The notes beneath the pieces are model-generated. The model saw nothing but the letters and a program-made list of their open reading frames with translations, was not told the DNA's origin and made no database searches. A stretch of 64,000 nucleotides of DNA from Nitrospinaceae bacterium. GTDB lineage: Bacteria; Nitrospinota; Nitrospinia; Nitrospinales; VA-1. The translations under genes and the position numbers were made by a program. The stretch covers positions 1 to 64,000 of the forward strand of contig JAJDAY010000008.1 of the NCBI GenBank assembly GCA_029261655.1, in the 5' to 3' direction. The stretch's first letter is position 1. Every line of letters starts with the position of its first letter. This document shows, piece after piece, positions 1-8,197 of this stretch.

Positions 1-638
1 GCCTCATGCAGACTTTGGTCCGCACCAAAAACTGGCCCCTGATGATTTACGCCTCGTCCCCGGAAGTTTACGGCAACCCCATCTACACGCCAATGGATAT
101 CAACCATCCCATGCTCCCGAGGAGCATTTACGCGGTCACCAAGCTCGCGGCGGAGAAACATTGCAAGGCCATGCACGAATGGTATCAATATCCCGTTGTG
201 GTGATCCGAAACTTCAACACTTTCGGCGAGAACCAGGACATCTCCGACCATTCCGGCGTTATCTCCAAGTTTATCCGCGACGCTCTCAACAACAAACCCA
301 TTGTCATTCACGACAGCGGCGAACAGACGCGGGATTTTCAATACGTCGAGGACGCCGTCCGGGCCTATTCACTGGTCATCACCAGCGACAAACGGTTTTC
401 AGGCTCGGTGTTCAACATCGGCACGAACAAGCAGACCTCGATCAAGACTCTGGCGCATATGATAAAAGACTTCGCAGGCTCCAAGTCTGCCATCGAGAGT
501 CAACCGGGCAGATCCGCGGATTTGATGTCGCTGGAAGCCGATTATTCTTTAATTCACCAACAAACCGGATGGGAACCCAAAGTGGGCCTTGAAGACGGTT
601 TGAAACGCACTATTCATTGGTACCGGAAACTGATATGA
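1..638 (+). CDS. NAD-dependent epimerase/dehydratase (SDR), 5' truncated
   Basis: C-terminal part of an extended short-chain dehydrogenase/reductase acting on a nucleotide sugar. The N-terminal Rossmann GxxGxxG is missing because the gene starts outside the window. The reading frame is open to base 3, so the first internal ATG at 6 is not the start. Visible are an S-S-P-E-V-Y segment, the catalytic Y-A-V-T-K (YxxxK), the N-T-F-G substrate loop and a C-terminal G-W-E-P-K typical of UDP-glucose 4-epimerase and dTDP-glucose 4,6-dehydratase relatives. The dehydratase T-D-E is only partly present, so the reaction cannot be fixed. Its stop overlaps the next start (ATGA), indicating translational coupling in a nucleotide-sugar operon. 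Confidence 0.85.
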   Translation, partial: LMQTLVRTKNWPLMIYASSPEVYGNPIYTPMDINHPMLPRSIYAVTKLAAEKHCKAMHEWYQYPVVVIRNFNTFGENQDISDHSGVISKFIRDALNNKPIVIHDSGEQTRDFQYVEDAVRAYSLVITSDKRFSGSVFNIGTNKQTSIKTLAHMIKDFAGSKSAIESQPGRSADLMSLEADYSLIHQQTGWEPKVGLEDGLKRTIHWYRKLI

Positions 639-1576
639 AAGCTCTCGTCACTGGAGGCGCCGGGTTCATCGGGCGCTGGCTGGTCAAAAAATTACTGGAA
701 GAAAATTTCGAAGTCTGGGTTCTCGACAACCTCGAAAATGGACGCGAAAGCAATCTGGAGGAATTTCACAACCACCCGTTGCTCAAAGGGGTGGTTTATG
801 ACGATGTGCTCAATCTGAAAGCCCTCCACTCGGTCTTTGAGTTCAAACCCGACATCGTTTACCACCTGGCGGCGCAAATCAACGTGCACGAAAGCCTGGA
901 AATTCCCAACAAGGCTTTCGAGAGCAACATCAAGGGAACCTACAATGTTCTGGAAGAATGCCGGGCACTGGGAACCAAGGTCATGCTCATGGGAACCTGC
1001 ATGGTCTACGACATGGCGGACAGCCACAAACCGATCAACGAAGACCATCCCCTCAAACCAACGTCTCCCTACGCCGCGTCCAAACTCGCGGCAGAAATCC
1101 TGGCGCAATCCTATTTTTACAGCTACGGCCTGCCGGTTGTGACCTGCCGCCCTTTCAACACTTACGGACCTTACCAGAAATACAATCTCGAAGGCGGCGT
1201 GGTGTCGATTTTTGTCCGCCAGGCATTGAATGGAGAAAAACTGAAAATCTTCGGGGACGGAACGCAGACACGAGATTTATTATATGTGGAAGACTGCGTG
1301 GACTTCGTTTACACCGCGTCCCGTTGCGAGCAGGCATTGGGTCAGGTGATCAACGCCGGTTCCGGAACCGATATCGCAATCGCGGATCTGGCCAAAATGA
1401 TCTGCCCGGACGAAAGTAAAATCCATCGGGTGGAGCATCGCCACCCCCAGGCTGAGATTCCCAAACTGCTTTGTGATAATTCCAAAGCCCACGCCCTCTT
1501 GGGTTGGGAACCGAAAGTGGACCTGGAATCCGGGATCGAAAAACTGAAAGAACAACTGCAGGAAATATGCGTATAG
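635..1576 (+). CDS. NAD-dependent nucleotide-sugar epimerase/dehydratase (SDR)
   Basis: Complete extended SDR of 313 residues. It has a G-G-A-G-F-I-G nucleotide loop (residues 7-13), a D-N-L acidic end of beta-2 for NAD, T121 and Y146/K150 as the catalytic set, and N-T-Y-G-P in the substrate region. The Asp-Glu pair of classical 4,6-dehydratases is absent (T-C-M-V-Y instead), so an epimerase-type reaction is more likely; the substrate is unknown. I chose ATG 635, which overlaps the previous stop, over a TTG 18 bases upstream because the protein then begins directly at beta-1. The last 10 bases overlap the next gene. Confidence 0.88.
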   Translation: MKALVTGGAGFIGRWLVKKLLEENFEVWVLDNLENGRESNLEEFHNHPLLKGVVYDDVLNLKALHSVFEFKPDIVYHLAAQINVHESLEIPNKAFESNIKGTYNVLEECRALGTKVMLMGTCMVYDMADSHKPINEDHPLKPTSPYAASKLAAEILAQSYFYSYGLPVVTCRPFNTYGPYQKYNLEGGVVSIFVRQALNGEKLKIFGDGTQTRDLLYVEDCVDFVYTASRCEQALGQVINAGSGTDIAIADLAKMICPDESKIHRVEHRHPQAEIPKLLCDNSKAHALLGWEPKVDLESGIEKLKEQLQEICV

Positions 1577-2421
1577 GCGTGACCGGAGCTTCGGGCTTCA
1601 TCGGCGGCCACTTAATGAACGCCCTGGCCGAACTCCCTGATGTCACCGTGACCCCCCTCATCCGCAAACGCAAGAACGCTCCCCCCACCTTGGCCGAACT
1701 GAAAAATTTCGTTAAAGACAAGCATCTGATCTACCATCTTTCAGGAGTCAACAGAGGCTCTGACGAAGAGATTCTTTGCGGAAATATTCTGGGAACCCTG
1801 CGCCTTCTGGTCGCTGTCAAAACTTACGGGTCTTCCGAAACCAGGATCGTGTTCGCCTCCTCATCGCAAGTGTATAAAAGCGGGAAAAACCCTCTCAAAG
1901 AATCCCATGCAACCGAACCGGAATCGTTGTATGGTGTCAGTAAGAAATCGGCGGAAGATTTGATCCGGCTTTCGGGTTTAGAGTACATCGTCTTGAGACT
2001 TTCCAACGTCTACGGACCGGGATGCCGGCCCGATTATAACTCGGTCATCGCCACTTTTTGCGACCGGGCGGTTCGCCGGCTTCCCGTGACCGTCGATGGG
2101 AACGGCAGGCAGGAGCGGGATTTTATTTATATCGACGATGTGGTACGGGCTTTTCTCGAAGCGGGAATGAAAACGCAACCCAGAGAGCGGGCCATATACA
2201 ACGTCTGTTCGGGGCGGGCGGCTTCCCTCCGACAGGTCATCGGAAACATCAAACGAGCCGGGTTGGGAGTGAACGTGCAATATCAAAACGGCGACGCCGG
2301 CGTTTCCTCAGGGCTTGATCCCTCACGGTTCAGCAAAGTCTACGCCTGGAAACCTGAGACCTCCCTTGCGGCAGGAATCAAACGCACCCTGCGCAAATTT
2401 GAAGAAGGACAAAGTTCATGA
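1567..2421 (+). CDS. CapF-type SDR reductase (N-terminal half of a split CapF)
   Basis: SDR of 284 residues starting at ATG 1567 inside the previous gene, where the Rossmann loop G-A-S-G-F-I-G begins. Residues 55-63 (I-Y-H-L-S-G-V-N-R) and 154-165 (R-P-D-Y-N-S-V-I-A-T-F-C) match signature stretches I know from CapF/WbjC. That enzyme is a bifunctional reductase/epimerase making UDP-N-acetyl-L-talosamine on the way to UDP-N-acetyl-L-fucosamine. S99, Y122 and K126 form the catalytic triad. CapF normally carries a C-terminal cupin; here it stops after the SDR and the cupin is the next, overlapping gene. Reduction of a 4-keto sugar is the likely role; exact sugar uncertain. Confidence 0.85.
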   Translation: MRIGVTGASGFIGGHLMNALAELPDVTVTPLIRKRKNAPPTLAELKNFVKDKHLIYHLSGVNRGSDEEILCGNILGTLRLLVAVKTYGSSETRIVFASSSQVYKSGKNPLKESHATEPESLYGVSKKSAEDLIRLSGLEYIVLRLSNVYGPGCRPDYNSVIATFCDRAVRRLPVTVDGNGRQERDFIYIDDVVRAFLEAGMKTQPRERAIYNVCSGRAASLRQVIGNIKRAGLGVNVQYQNGDAGVSSGLDPSRFSKVYAWKPETSLAAGIKRTLRKFEEGQSS

Positions 2422-2822
2422 AAGGCATCCAAGTCCAGGACCTCGACAAAAAATCCGACGAAAGAGGCTGGCTCATCGAGATGCTCGGCGATGAGTTGCA
2501 CGAAGAACAAAAACCGTTCGGACAAATCCATGTATCCGTGGCTTATCCCGACAAAGTTCGGGGAAACCATTATCATAAACGAAAAACCGAATGGTTTTCC
2601 GTACCCACCGGGACGGGTCTGCTCCTGCTTAAGGATCTGGCGACTGGAAAGGAGGAAACGGTCCTCATGGGAGAAAACGCTTTAAAAACAGTAAAAATTA
2701 CCCCCGGCATCCTCCACGCGATTAAAAATACCGGCACCCATGACATGGCGCTCATCGTTTACACCGATGAATCTTTTGACCCAGCCGACCCCGACACTTA
2801 TTACCAGAAAATCCTGGAGTGA
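2418..2822 (+). CDS. Cupin epimerase, CapF C-terminal-like
   Basis: Small cytosolic cupin of 134 residues, starting in an ATGA overlap with the SDR gene before it. The metal-site segment R-G-N-H-Y-H-K-R-K-T-E, the second motif with P-G-I-L-H-A-I-K-N, and the ending F-D-P-A-D-P-D-T-Y all resemble the C-terminal cupin of CapF, which performs C3 epimerisation of the 4-keto sugar. It probably works with the preceding SDR as a two-protein version of CapF. It could instead belong to WxcM/FdtA-type ketoisomerases, but the CapF-like C-terminus argues against this. Confidence 0.82.
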   Translation: MKGIQVQDLDKKSDERGWLIEMLGDELHEEQKPFGQIHVSVAYPDKVRGNHYHKRKTEWFSVPTGTGLLLLKDLATGKEETVLMGENALKTVKITPGILHAIKNTGTHDMALIVYTDESFDPADPDTYYQKILE

Positions 2823-2923
2823 ACCCCCATGCGGCCATGGAAAAGGGGAACACCGACTTCCGATAAAACCCGACCCGACTTTTCGATTCGATCCTATATC
2901 AAAATAAATTTTGTTCCCTCCTC

Positions 2924-3988
2924 ATGAAAATAACTTTCCTGCTCCCTCACGTCCGGCTCAGCGGCGGCGTCCGGGCTCTTCTCGAGTATGCCAACCGTCT
3001 GCACGCAATGGGTCACGAAACACGTATTTTACTTTCCGCTGAACCGCAAAAGTGGTATCGATTTGATAAAAAATTAAAGACATTGGGGAAAAAATCGACT
3101 TCCCTGGCCCCCGATTCCATCGACTGGTTCGACAATCAGGTTCCCATCACTCGCCTTCCCTGCAATGATTCCACTTTTGTTCCTCCTGCGGATGTGCTGA
3201 TCGCAACGGCGTGGCAAACCGCGGAATTCTCCGCAAGACTCCCCAAAGAAGCCGGGAAAAGGTTTTATTTCATACAACATTATGAAAGCCTGTGGACAAG
3301 GGAAAAAGAACGGGCCGAGAAAACTTATCGTCTGCCTTTTCAAAAAATCGTCATTTCCAGCTGGTTGCAACAGATAATGGCGGATAACTATCAACAGGAA
3401 GCAGACCTGCTGGTCACGCCTGTGGACAAAAACCTTTTTTTCTCGGAAGAAAAAATCTGGAACACACCCAGGCGAGTCTGCCTGCTACATCACGATTATG
3501 ACTGGAAAGGCTACCAAGAAGGAATCGCCGCTATCAAAAGGGCGCAATCGCAAAAGCGTAAATTCGATCTGGTGGTTTTCGGCGAAAAAGTAAAAAATCC
3601 TTGCGACTTATTCAAGCAGGCGGGATTCGAGTTTGAATACCATTATCGTCCGACGGGAAACGAGGTGGCTCGGATCTTTTCCACCTGCGATATTTATATT
3701 TGCCCAAGCTGGCATGAGGGGCTGGGAATGCCGGCTATGGAGGCCATGGCCTCCGGGTGCGCCGTGGTGACGACAGACACCGGCGGTTCCCGTGATTATG
3801 CGTTTGATAAAGAAACCGCTCTCGTTTCGGCTCCCAAAGATATTGAAGGGCTGGCTGATAATTTGGTCACTGTCCTTGACGACAAACCATTAATGGTCCG
3901 GCTTGCGGAAAACGGCCAAAAGAAAATCATGGAATTTAACTGGGATAAAAACTGTCAGCGTTTGCTCGATTTGTTCGAAACTCAATGA
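2924..3988 (+). CDS. Glycosyltransferase family 4
   Basis: Retaining GT-B glycosyltransferase of 354 residues. The N-terminal acceptor domain opens with L-L-P-H-V-R-L-S-G-G-V-R. The C-terminal donor domain has the E-x7-E motif in W-H-E-G-L-G-M-P-A-M-E-A-M followed by S-G-C-A-V-V-T-T, the usual nucleotide-sugar binding signature of the family. No membrane segment is visible, so it acts at the cytoplasmic face on a lipid-linked or LPS acceptor. It sits 101 bases after the cupin and 17 bases before a GT2 gene. Sugar donor and linkage cannot be read from the sequence. Confidence 0.88.
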   Translation: MKITFLLPHVRLSGGVRALLEYANRLHAMGHETRILLSAEPQKWYRFDKKLKTLGKKSTSLAPDSIDWFDNQVPITRLPCNDSTFVPPADVLIATAWQTAEFSARLPKEAGKRFYFIQHYESLWTREKERAEKTYRLPFQKIVISSWLQQIMADNYQQEADLLVTPVDKNLFFSEEKIWNTPRRVCLLHHDYDWKGYQEGIAAIKRAQSQKRKFDLVVFGEKVKNPCDLFKQAGFEFEYHYRPTGNEVARIFSTCDIYICPSWHEGLGMPAMEAMASGCAVVTTDTGGSRDYAFDKETALVSAPKDIEGLADNLVTVLDDKPLMVRLAENGQKKIMEFNWDKNCQRLLDLFETQ

Positions 3989-4005
3989 ATGACCTCTGAA
4001 CAAAC

Positions 4006-5022
4006 ATGAAAAAAGTTTCCGCCATCATAGTGAACTGGAATGGGAAAAACGACACGGCGGACTGCATTCAATCCCTGCTGGATCAGGATCAGCCGGATGT
4101 CGAAATCATCGTCAGCGACAACGGATCAACCGATGGGTCCGTAGATTTTTTAAGGGAACGGTTTTCAACATCCATCCGCCTATTGGAAAACGGCAACAAC
4201 CTCGGGTTTGGAACCGCTGTCAATCGCGGCCTGGAGGCGGCACGGGGAGATTATCTCGTCTTCCTGAACAACGATCTTGTCCTGGCCCCGAACAGCATAA
4301 GCGAGCTCACCGCTCTTTTAGAATCGGATAATGATATCGGAGCGGCGGTTCCTAAAATTCTTTATTACGAAAAACGCGACACTCTCAATTCCTTTGGGGT
4401 TCTTATTCACTACACCGGAATCGCCTGCCCCAATAAAATTGATCAGACCGATGACTCGGAGCTGGGTATTTTGGAAACGGCCTGTGGCGGCATCTTCATG
4501 TTTTCCCGGAAGGTTTACGAAACCACCGGCGGATTCGATGAAGACCTTTTTCTTTATCATGAAGATCATGACCTGTCCTGGCGCATCCGGCTTCAGGGTT
4601 GGAAAATCATGGTCACCCCAAAGGCCATTCTCTATCACCATTACAAATTCAACAAGGGAGTCCGAAAATTTTATTATTCCGAAAAAAACCGGCTTCACAT
4701 TCTGATAAAACATCTTGAGTGGAAAACCCTGGCCCTGATATTTCCCGCCCTGCTGGTCGTGGAATCAGCCCAATGGGTTCATGCCCTCCTCAACGGCTGG
4801 TTGTTTTTAAAAGTCAAAAGTTATTTAGAACTGGCGGCGCTTTTGCCTCGCATCCTCAAAAAAAGAAAGGGGATACAGTCTGGTCGAAAAATTCCTGACC
4901 GGGAAATCATCCGACTTTACCAGGGTCGACTGGCCGTGGCAGGGATGAATCACCCATTGATGAAAAACATTTTAAGCCCCCTTCTAAACGCCTACTGGAT
5001 GTTGATTCGCGGTTTGATTTGA
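4006..5022 (+). CDS. Glycosyltransferase family 2, WbbL/rhamnosyltransferase-like
   Basis: Inverting GT-A glycosyltransferase of 338 residues. It has I-I-V-N-W-N-G at the N-terminus, S-D-N-G-S-T-D-G-S for nucleotide binding, and N-N-D as the metal-binding DxD. G-G-F-D-E-D-L-F-L-Y-H-E-D-H-D-L supplies the catalytic E-D, a layout typical of WbbL-type rhamnosyltransferases. A hydrophobic stretch near residues 240-265 may anchor the C-terminus to the membrane. It closely follows the GT4 gene and probably extends the same polysaccharide. Rhamnose as donor is a family-based guess. Confidence 0.87.
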   Translation: MKKVSAIIVNWNGKNDTADCIQSLLDQDQPDVEIIVSDNGSTDGSVDFLRERFSTSIRLLENGNNLGFGTAVNRGLEAARGDYLVFLNNDLVLAPNSISELTALLESDNDIGAAVPKILYYEKRDTLNSFGVLIHYTGIACPNKIDQTDDSELGILETACGGIFMFSRKVYETTGGFDEDLFLYHEDHDLSWRIRLQGWKIMVTPKAILYHHYKFNKGVRKFYYSEKNRLHILIKHLEWKTLALIFPALLVVESAQWVHALLNGWLFLKVKSYLELAALLPRILKKRKGIQSGRKIPDREIIRLYQGRLAVAGMNHPLMKNILSPLLNAYWMLIRGLI

Positions 5023-5126
5023 ACCGTTGCAATACTTTCGTGATCTTTCTCAATTTCAATTGACATCCGGGGCAATATTTGCAATTTTTGATGACCCATA
5101 AACAATAAAAATACCAAGGAGAAAAA

Positions 5127-5357
5127 ATGGCTTACGAAAATTCACCCAATTTTGTAGACGAAACCGAAGGCATCAAATACTACTGTACCTGTGGCGAGTC
5201 CGCAAACAAGCCCTACTGCGATGGTTCGCATGAAACGAAAGAGACAGGAAAATCCCCCAAGGAACATGTCATTCAAGAGGCCAAGCGAGTGGCGATCTGT
5301 GACTGTGGCCACACGAGAAATTCACCCTTTTGCGACGGATCTCACTCGAAATTATAG
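5127..5357 (+). CDS. Tandem CDGSH iron-sulfur protein
   Basis: Protein of 76 residues made almost entirely of two CDGSH iron-sulfur motifs. Each has the C-x-C ... P-x-C-D-G-S-H pattern: the first runs C-T-C-G to C-D-G-S-H, the second C-D-C-G to C-D-G-S-H. Each should bind a [2Fe-2S] cluster through three Cys and one His, as in mitoNEET-related proteins of bacteria and mitochondria. Start and expression are well supported by an AAGGAG ribosome site seven bases upstream. A TTGACA hexamer at 5060-5065 may be its -35 box, with only a weak -10. It has no evident link to the sugar genes around it; function (electron transfer or cluster transfer) is unknown. Confidence 0.9.
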   Translation: MAYENSPNFVDETEGIKYYCTCGESANKPYCDGSHETKETGKSPKEHVIQEAKRVAICDCGHTRNSPFCDGSHSKL

Positions 5358-5433
5358 AGACCGGCTGAGGCTCGTTTTTTTCAGTCAGGATAATTCCGAT
5401 CGATGCTGATGGGGAAGTTTTTGAAATTGACTT

Positions 5434-6363
5434 GTGTTTTCCTATGGGTTTAAAACATTGAATCGAATAATCACAAAGTTACTCCACAACTTGAAAAGCC
5501 TCTTATTCCTTATTGGTTACTATGGATTAGAGGCGTCCTGGAAAGCTTATGACAAATACATTCAAAAAAGGAGTGTCAAAGCTCTCAATATAAATTATCC
5601 GATCATTGATTGTGTCCGGTTTGAGGGTGTCGAATTTTTAATTTATTTTGAAAGCAAAGGCATCATTGAGGAATTGATACTGAAGGAAGGTTCCTATGAA
5701 GGGGATTTGATCACCCTTGCCGGCTACTTTATTAAAGAAAATACGGTCATCATTGACGTGGGAGCAAACATTGGTTTTGAAAGCCTGTATTTTGCTAAAA
5801 AATATCCCAACAACCTGATCTACAGTTATGAACCCACGGCCATTCCTTATAAATGCTTGAGCAAATCAAAAGCTATCAATGATCTGGATAATTTAAATAT
5901 CTTTAAATTAGGCGTTGGAGAAAAAAAAGGCTCGGTTGAAATTCATGCGGCCACCAAAGACACCTACAACAAGGGTTTGGCTTCCATTGATGCCAATTTC
6001 GACCTGGACGATACGTTTGCAAAAGAAACCATCGACATCACAACTCTGGACGATCATGTTAAAGAAAGCAGGCGTGTCTCGCTGATTAAAATTGACGTTC
6101 AGGGATATGAAACCAAAGTATTGGAAGGGGCCGTTGCTTTAATTGAAAAAAATAAACCGGTGATTATCTATGAGCATTTTGAAGGGTATTATTCTGCCCC
6201 CCTGGAACTGAGAACCAAAATAGAAAGTTTTTTTTCACCACTCGGTTATGATCTCTACCTCATTCGGTCAAAAGGGGGTCTGCGTCCCCATAGATTCCTG
6301 GAAAAAATCAATTTCAAATCCAAAAATGAAATCAATGGGGATATTATTGCTTTCCCGGTTTGA
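5434..6363 (+). CDS. FkbM-family methyltransferase
   Basis: SAM-dependent methyltransferase of about 309 residues. I-I-D-V-G-A-N-I-G-F-E is SAM motif I, Y-E-P follows at the acidic position, and K-I-D-V-Q-G-Y-E is the FkbM-family hallmark. Members methylate sugar hydroxyls or related groups on polysaccharides and natural products. The start is uncertain: GTG 5434 is the first possible codon after an in-frame stop, a TTG lies at 5458, and neither has a clear Shine-Dalgarno. Codons are visibly more AT-rich than in neighbouring genes, suggesting separate acquisition. Its 3' end lies 6 bases from a convergent methyltransferase gene. Confidence 0.85.
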   Translation: MFSYGFKTLNRIITKLLHNLKSLLFLIGYYGLEASWKAYDKYIQKRSVKALNINYPIIDCVRFEGVEFLIYFESKGIIEELILKEGSYEGDLITLAGYFIKENTVIIDVGANIGFESLYFAKKYPNNLIYSYEPTAIPYKCLSKSKAINDLDNLNIFKLGVGEKKGSVEIHAATKDTYNKGLASIDANFDLDDTFAKETIDITTLDDHVKESRRVSLIKIDVQGYETKVLEGAVALIEKNKPVIIYEHFEGYYSAPLELRTKIESFFSPLGYDLYLIRSKGGLRPHRFLEKINFKSKNEINGDIIAFPV

Positions 6364-6369
6364 TATTTT

Positions 6370-7011
6370 CTAAATGATTTCAGGTCCTTTTCTCAACTCC
6401 GTATACACTTCCCACTCTTTGTAAGGCAGGATTTTAAGAAATCTCTCGCCTTTTCTTTGCCTCCGGTTGATCAACCTTTCCAGGATTTTGTCAAACCATT
6501 TCACCTTGTACCAGCGCCTGAAAATCTGCACCCTCGATTGAATCAACTCAAAGTGGAAATCGTAATAATAAGCGCCGGGGCTGTTTTTGTCGAATTGAAA
6601 AAGAGTTTCAAAAGTGAAAAACCGGACATGCGTGCTGTCGCCAAAGGCGATGGGGCTGAAACAATGCGGCACCCATATTTTTAAGGTTCCCCCAGGCTTA
6701 AGAACCCGATGAAATTCCCTCATGATGCCTTTCAAATCTCCGATATGCTCAAGAACGTGGACGCAGAAAACTTCATCCGCAGAACCACTCACCAAAGGCA
6801 GACCCTCGGCCAGGTCGCAAACCAGACTCACTCCCGGTAAAGCGGTCACATCAATGACCGTAAACTTTGCAGGGTCATAGTCCTCGCCCACATAGCGTTT
6901 GTAGCGGTCGATTTTATTTTGATCGAGCACACCTCCGCCGACATCGAGGCGAACTATTTTTTTTTCTTTTGCGGACCGACTGTCCATTTTCACCTGACGG
7001 GTTGAAACCAT
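6370..7011 (-). CDS. Class I SAM-dependent methyltransferase (Methyltransf_11 type)
   Basis: Protein of 213 residues with the Rossmann-like methyltransferase core: R-L-D-V-G-G-G as motif I, F-C-V-H-V-L-E-H-I as the post-core strand, and R-V-L-K-P-G-G-T-L as motif III. Such proteins in glycan loci usually methylate a sugar or a lipid-linked intermediate; the substrate is not visible. The gene starts 9 bases after the GT4 gene upstream, so the two are probably co-transcribed. A second ATG eight codons in has a better ribosome site (AGGTG) and may be the real start. Confidence 0.78.
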   Translation of the reverse strand: MVSTRQVKMDSRSAKEKKIVRLDVGGGVLDQNKIDRYKRYVGEDYDPAKFTVIDVTALPGVSLVCDLAEGLPLVSGSADEVFCVHVLEHIGDLKGIMREFHRVLKPGGTLKIWVPHCFSPIAFGDSTHVRFFTFETLFQFDKNSPGAYYYDFHFELIQSRVQIFRRWYKVKWFDKILERLINRRQRKGERFLKILPYKEWEVYTELRKGPEII

Positions 7012-7020
7012 TGCCTGTTT

Positions 7021-8160
7021 TTATTTCGACGGAACGTTCAACACTTTCTGGTAAACTTTTATCATCTCTTGAAGATTACGTTCCTGCGTGAATTTTTCCG
7101 CCAGCGACCGGGCATTTTGCCCCATGCTTTCCCGGACAGCGGGATCGAACAAGGCGTTGATATTTTCCGCGATTTCTTTTGGATCGGACGGATTTTCAAC
7201 CACCCTCCCGTTTTTTCCATGCTCAAGGATTTCCGCCGCGCCGCTGTTTGCGCTGGTCACAACGGGCAAACCAGAAGCGAGCGCTTCCAGGTTGGCATTG
7301 CCGAAGGGTTCGTATATCGACGGCAACACAAAAATATCGGCGGCGGCATAATATTTTTCAAGGTCATCGACGGGCTCCTGACAATGAATTTTTTTCTGAT
7401 TTTTCCGGGAGGCAAAAGGCAAATAGCGGCTCCAGTTTCCCTTACCCATCAACAGAAGCTGCCAATTGTCCGACGGTAAAAATTCCAGGGATTGAATCAG
7501 GAACTTCAATCCTTTTCTCTCAAACCCGGACCCTACAAATATTATCAACACGTCACTCTCAGGGATATTCATTTTTTCCCGGATCATCAAACGGAAACGT
7601 TTTTTATTTTCAGGATGAAACCGTGTGAGCGACACCCCATTGTAAACCACTTCTATTTTATCGTCTGGAACCCGGTAATGCTTCTGAATATCATTTTTCA
7701 CCATTTCGGATATCGCGACAATTTTCCGACACCAGCCTTTTTCAAACAACCCTTTTTCCATCGCAAGAATCAAACGATGAAAAGGATTCAATGTGAGAAA
7801 AATTCTTTTAGCGGGGGAAAGAAATTTTTTCCGTTGCTCCAGCCATTCCCGGTGACAGCCGTCGCCGGCCCGGTAAATATCCTGAAAAAATATTCGTTCG
7901 TGACTTTGGACAATATCAAAATTTCCCTTGCGTAATTCTCTTAAGGCAAACCACGAAAAAGAAAGAGAACGGATCCATGCATTGAACGTCCACGCTGGAA
8001 CCAAATGCACATTCAGATGGGGATGGTTCATCGCCCCCCATTGATGGGCGAATATATGGACCTCATGGCCCGCGCTTGCAAGCTGATTCGTGTATTGATC
8101 CACGAAGCCTTCGGCGCCGCCGTAGTTCACATATTTATATCTGACAACTGCGACCTTCAT
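7021..8160 (-). CDS. Glycosyltransferase family 4
   Basis: GT-B enzyme of 379 residues. The N-terminus carries N-Y-G-G-A-E, the acceptor-side glycine loop. The donor domain has V-G-S-G-F-E-R-K-G, then P-S-I-Y-E-P-F-G-N-A-N-L-E-A with the E-x7-E pair. The N-terminal region resembles WaaG-like LPS core glucosyltransferases, which fits a diderm envelope, but the donor is not established. It lies 37 bases downstream of another GT4 gene and 9 bases upstream of a methyltransferase, all on the minus strand, as one short operon. Confidence 0.87.
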   Translation of the reverse strand: MKVAVVRYKYVNYGGAEGFVDQYTNQLASAGHEVHIFAHQWGAMNHPHLNVHLVPAWTFNAWIRSLSFSWFALRELRKGNFDIVQSHERIFFQDIYRAGDGCHREWLEQRKKFLSPAKRIFLTLNPFHRLILAMEKGLFEKGWCRKIVAISEMVKNDIQKHYRVPDDKIEVVYNGVSLTRFHPENKKRFRLMIREKMNIPESDVLIIFVGSGFERKGLKFLIQSLEFLPSDNWQLLLMGKGNWSRYLPFASRKNQKKIHCQEPVDDLEKYYAAADIFVLPSIYEPFGNANLEALASGLPVVTSANSGAAEILEHGKNGRVVENPSDPKEIAENINALFDPAVRESMGQNARSLAEKFTQERNLQEMIKVYQKVLNVPSK

Positions 8161-8197
8161 CGGATGGTCCGTTCAACCTCCCAGGCTAACCCATGAT

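Noticed and set aside
635..1576. Call as dTDP-glucose 4,6-dehydratase
   Set aside because: The Asp-Glu pair after the catalytic Thr is not present, so a specific dehydratase call cannot be supported.
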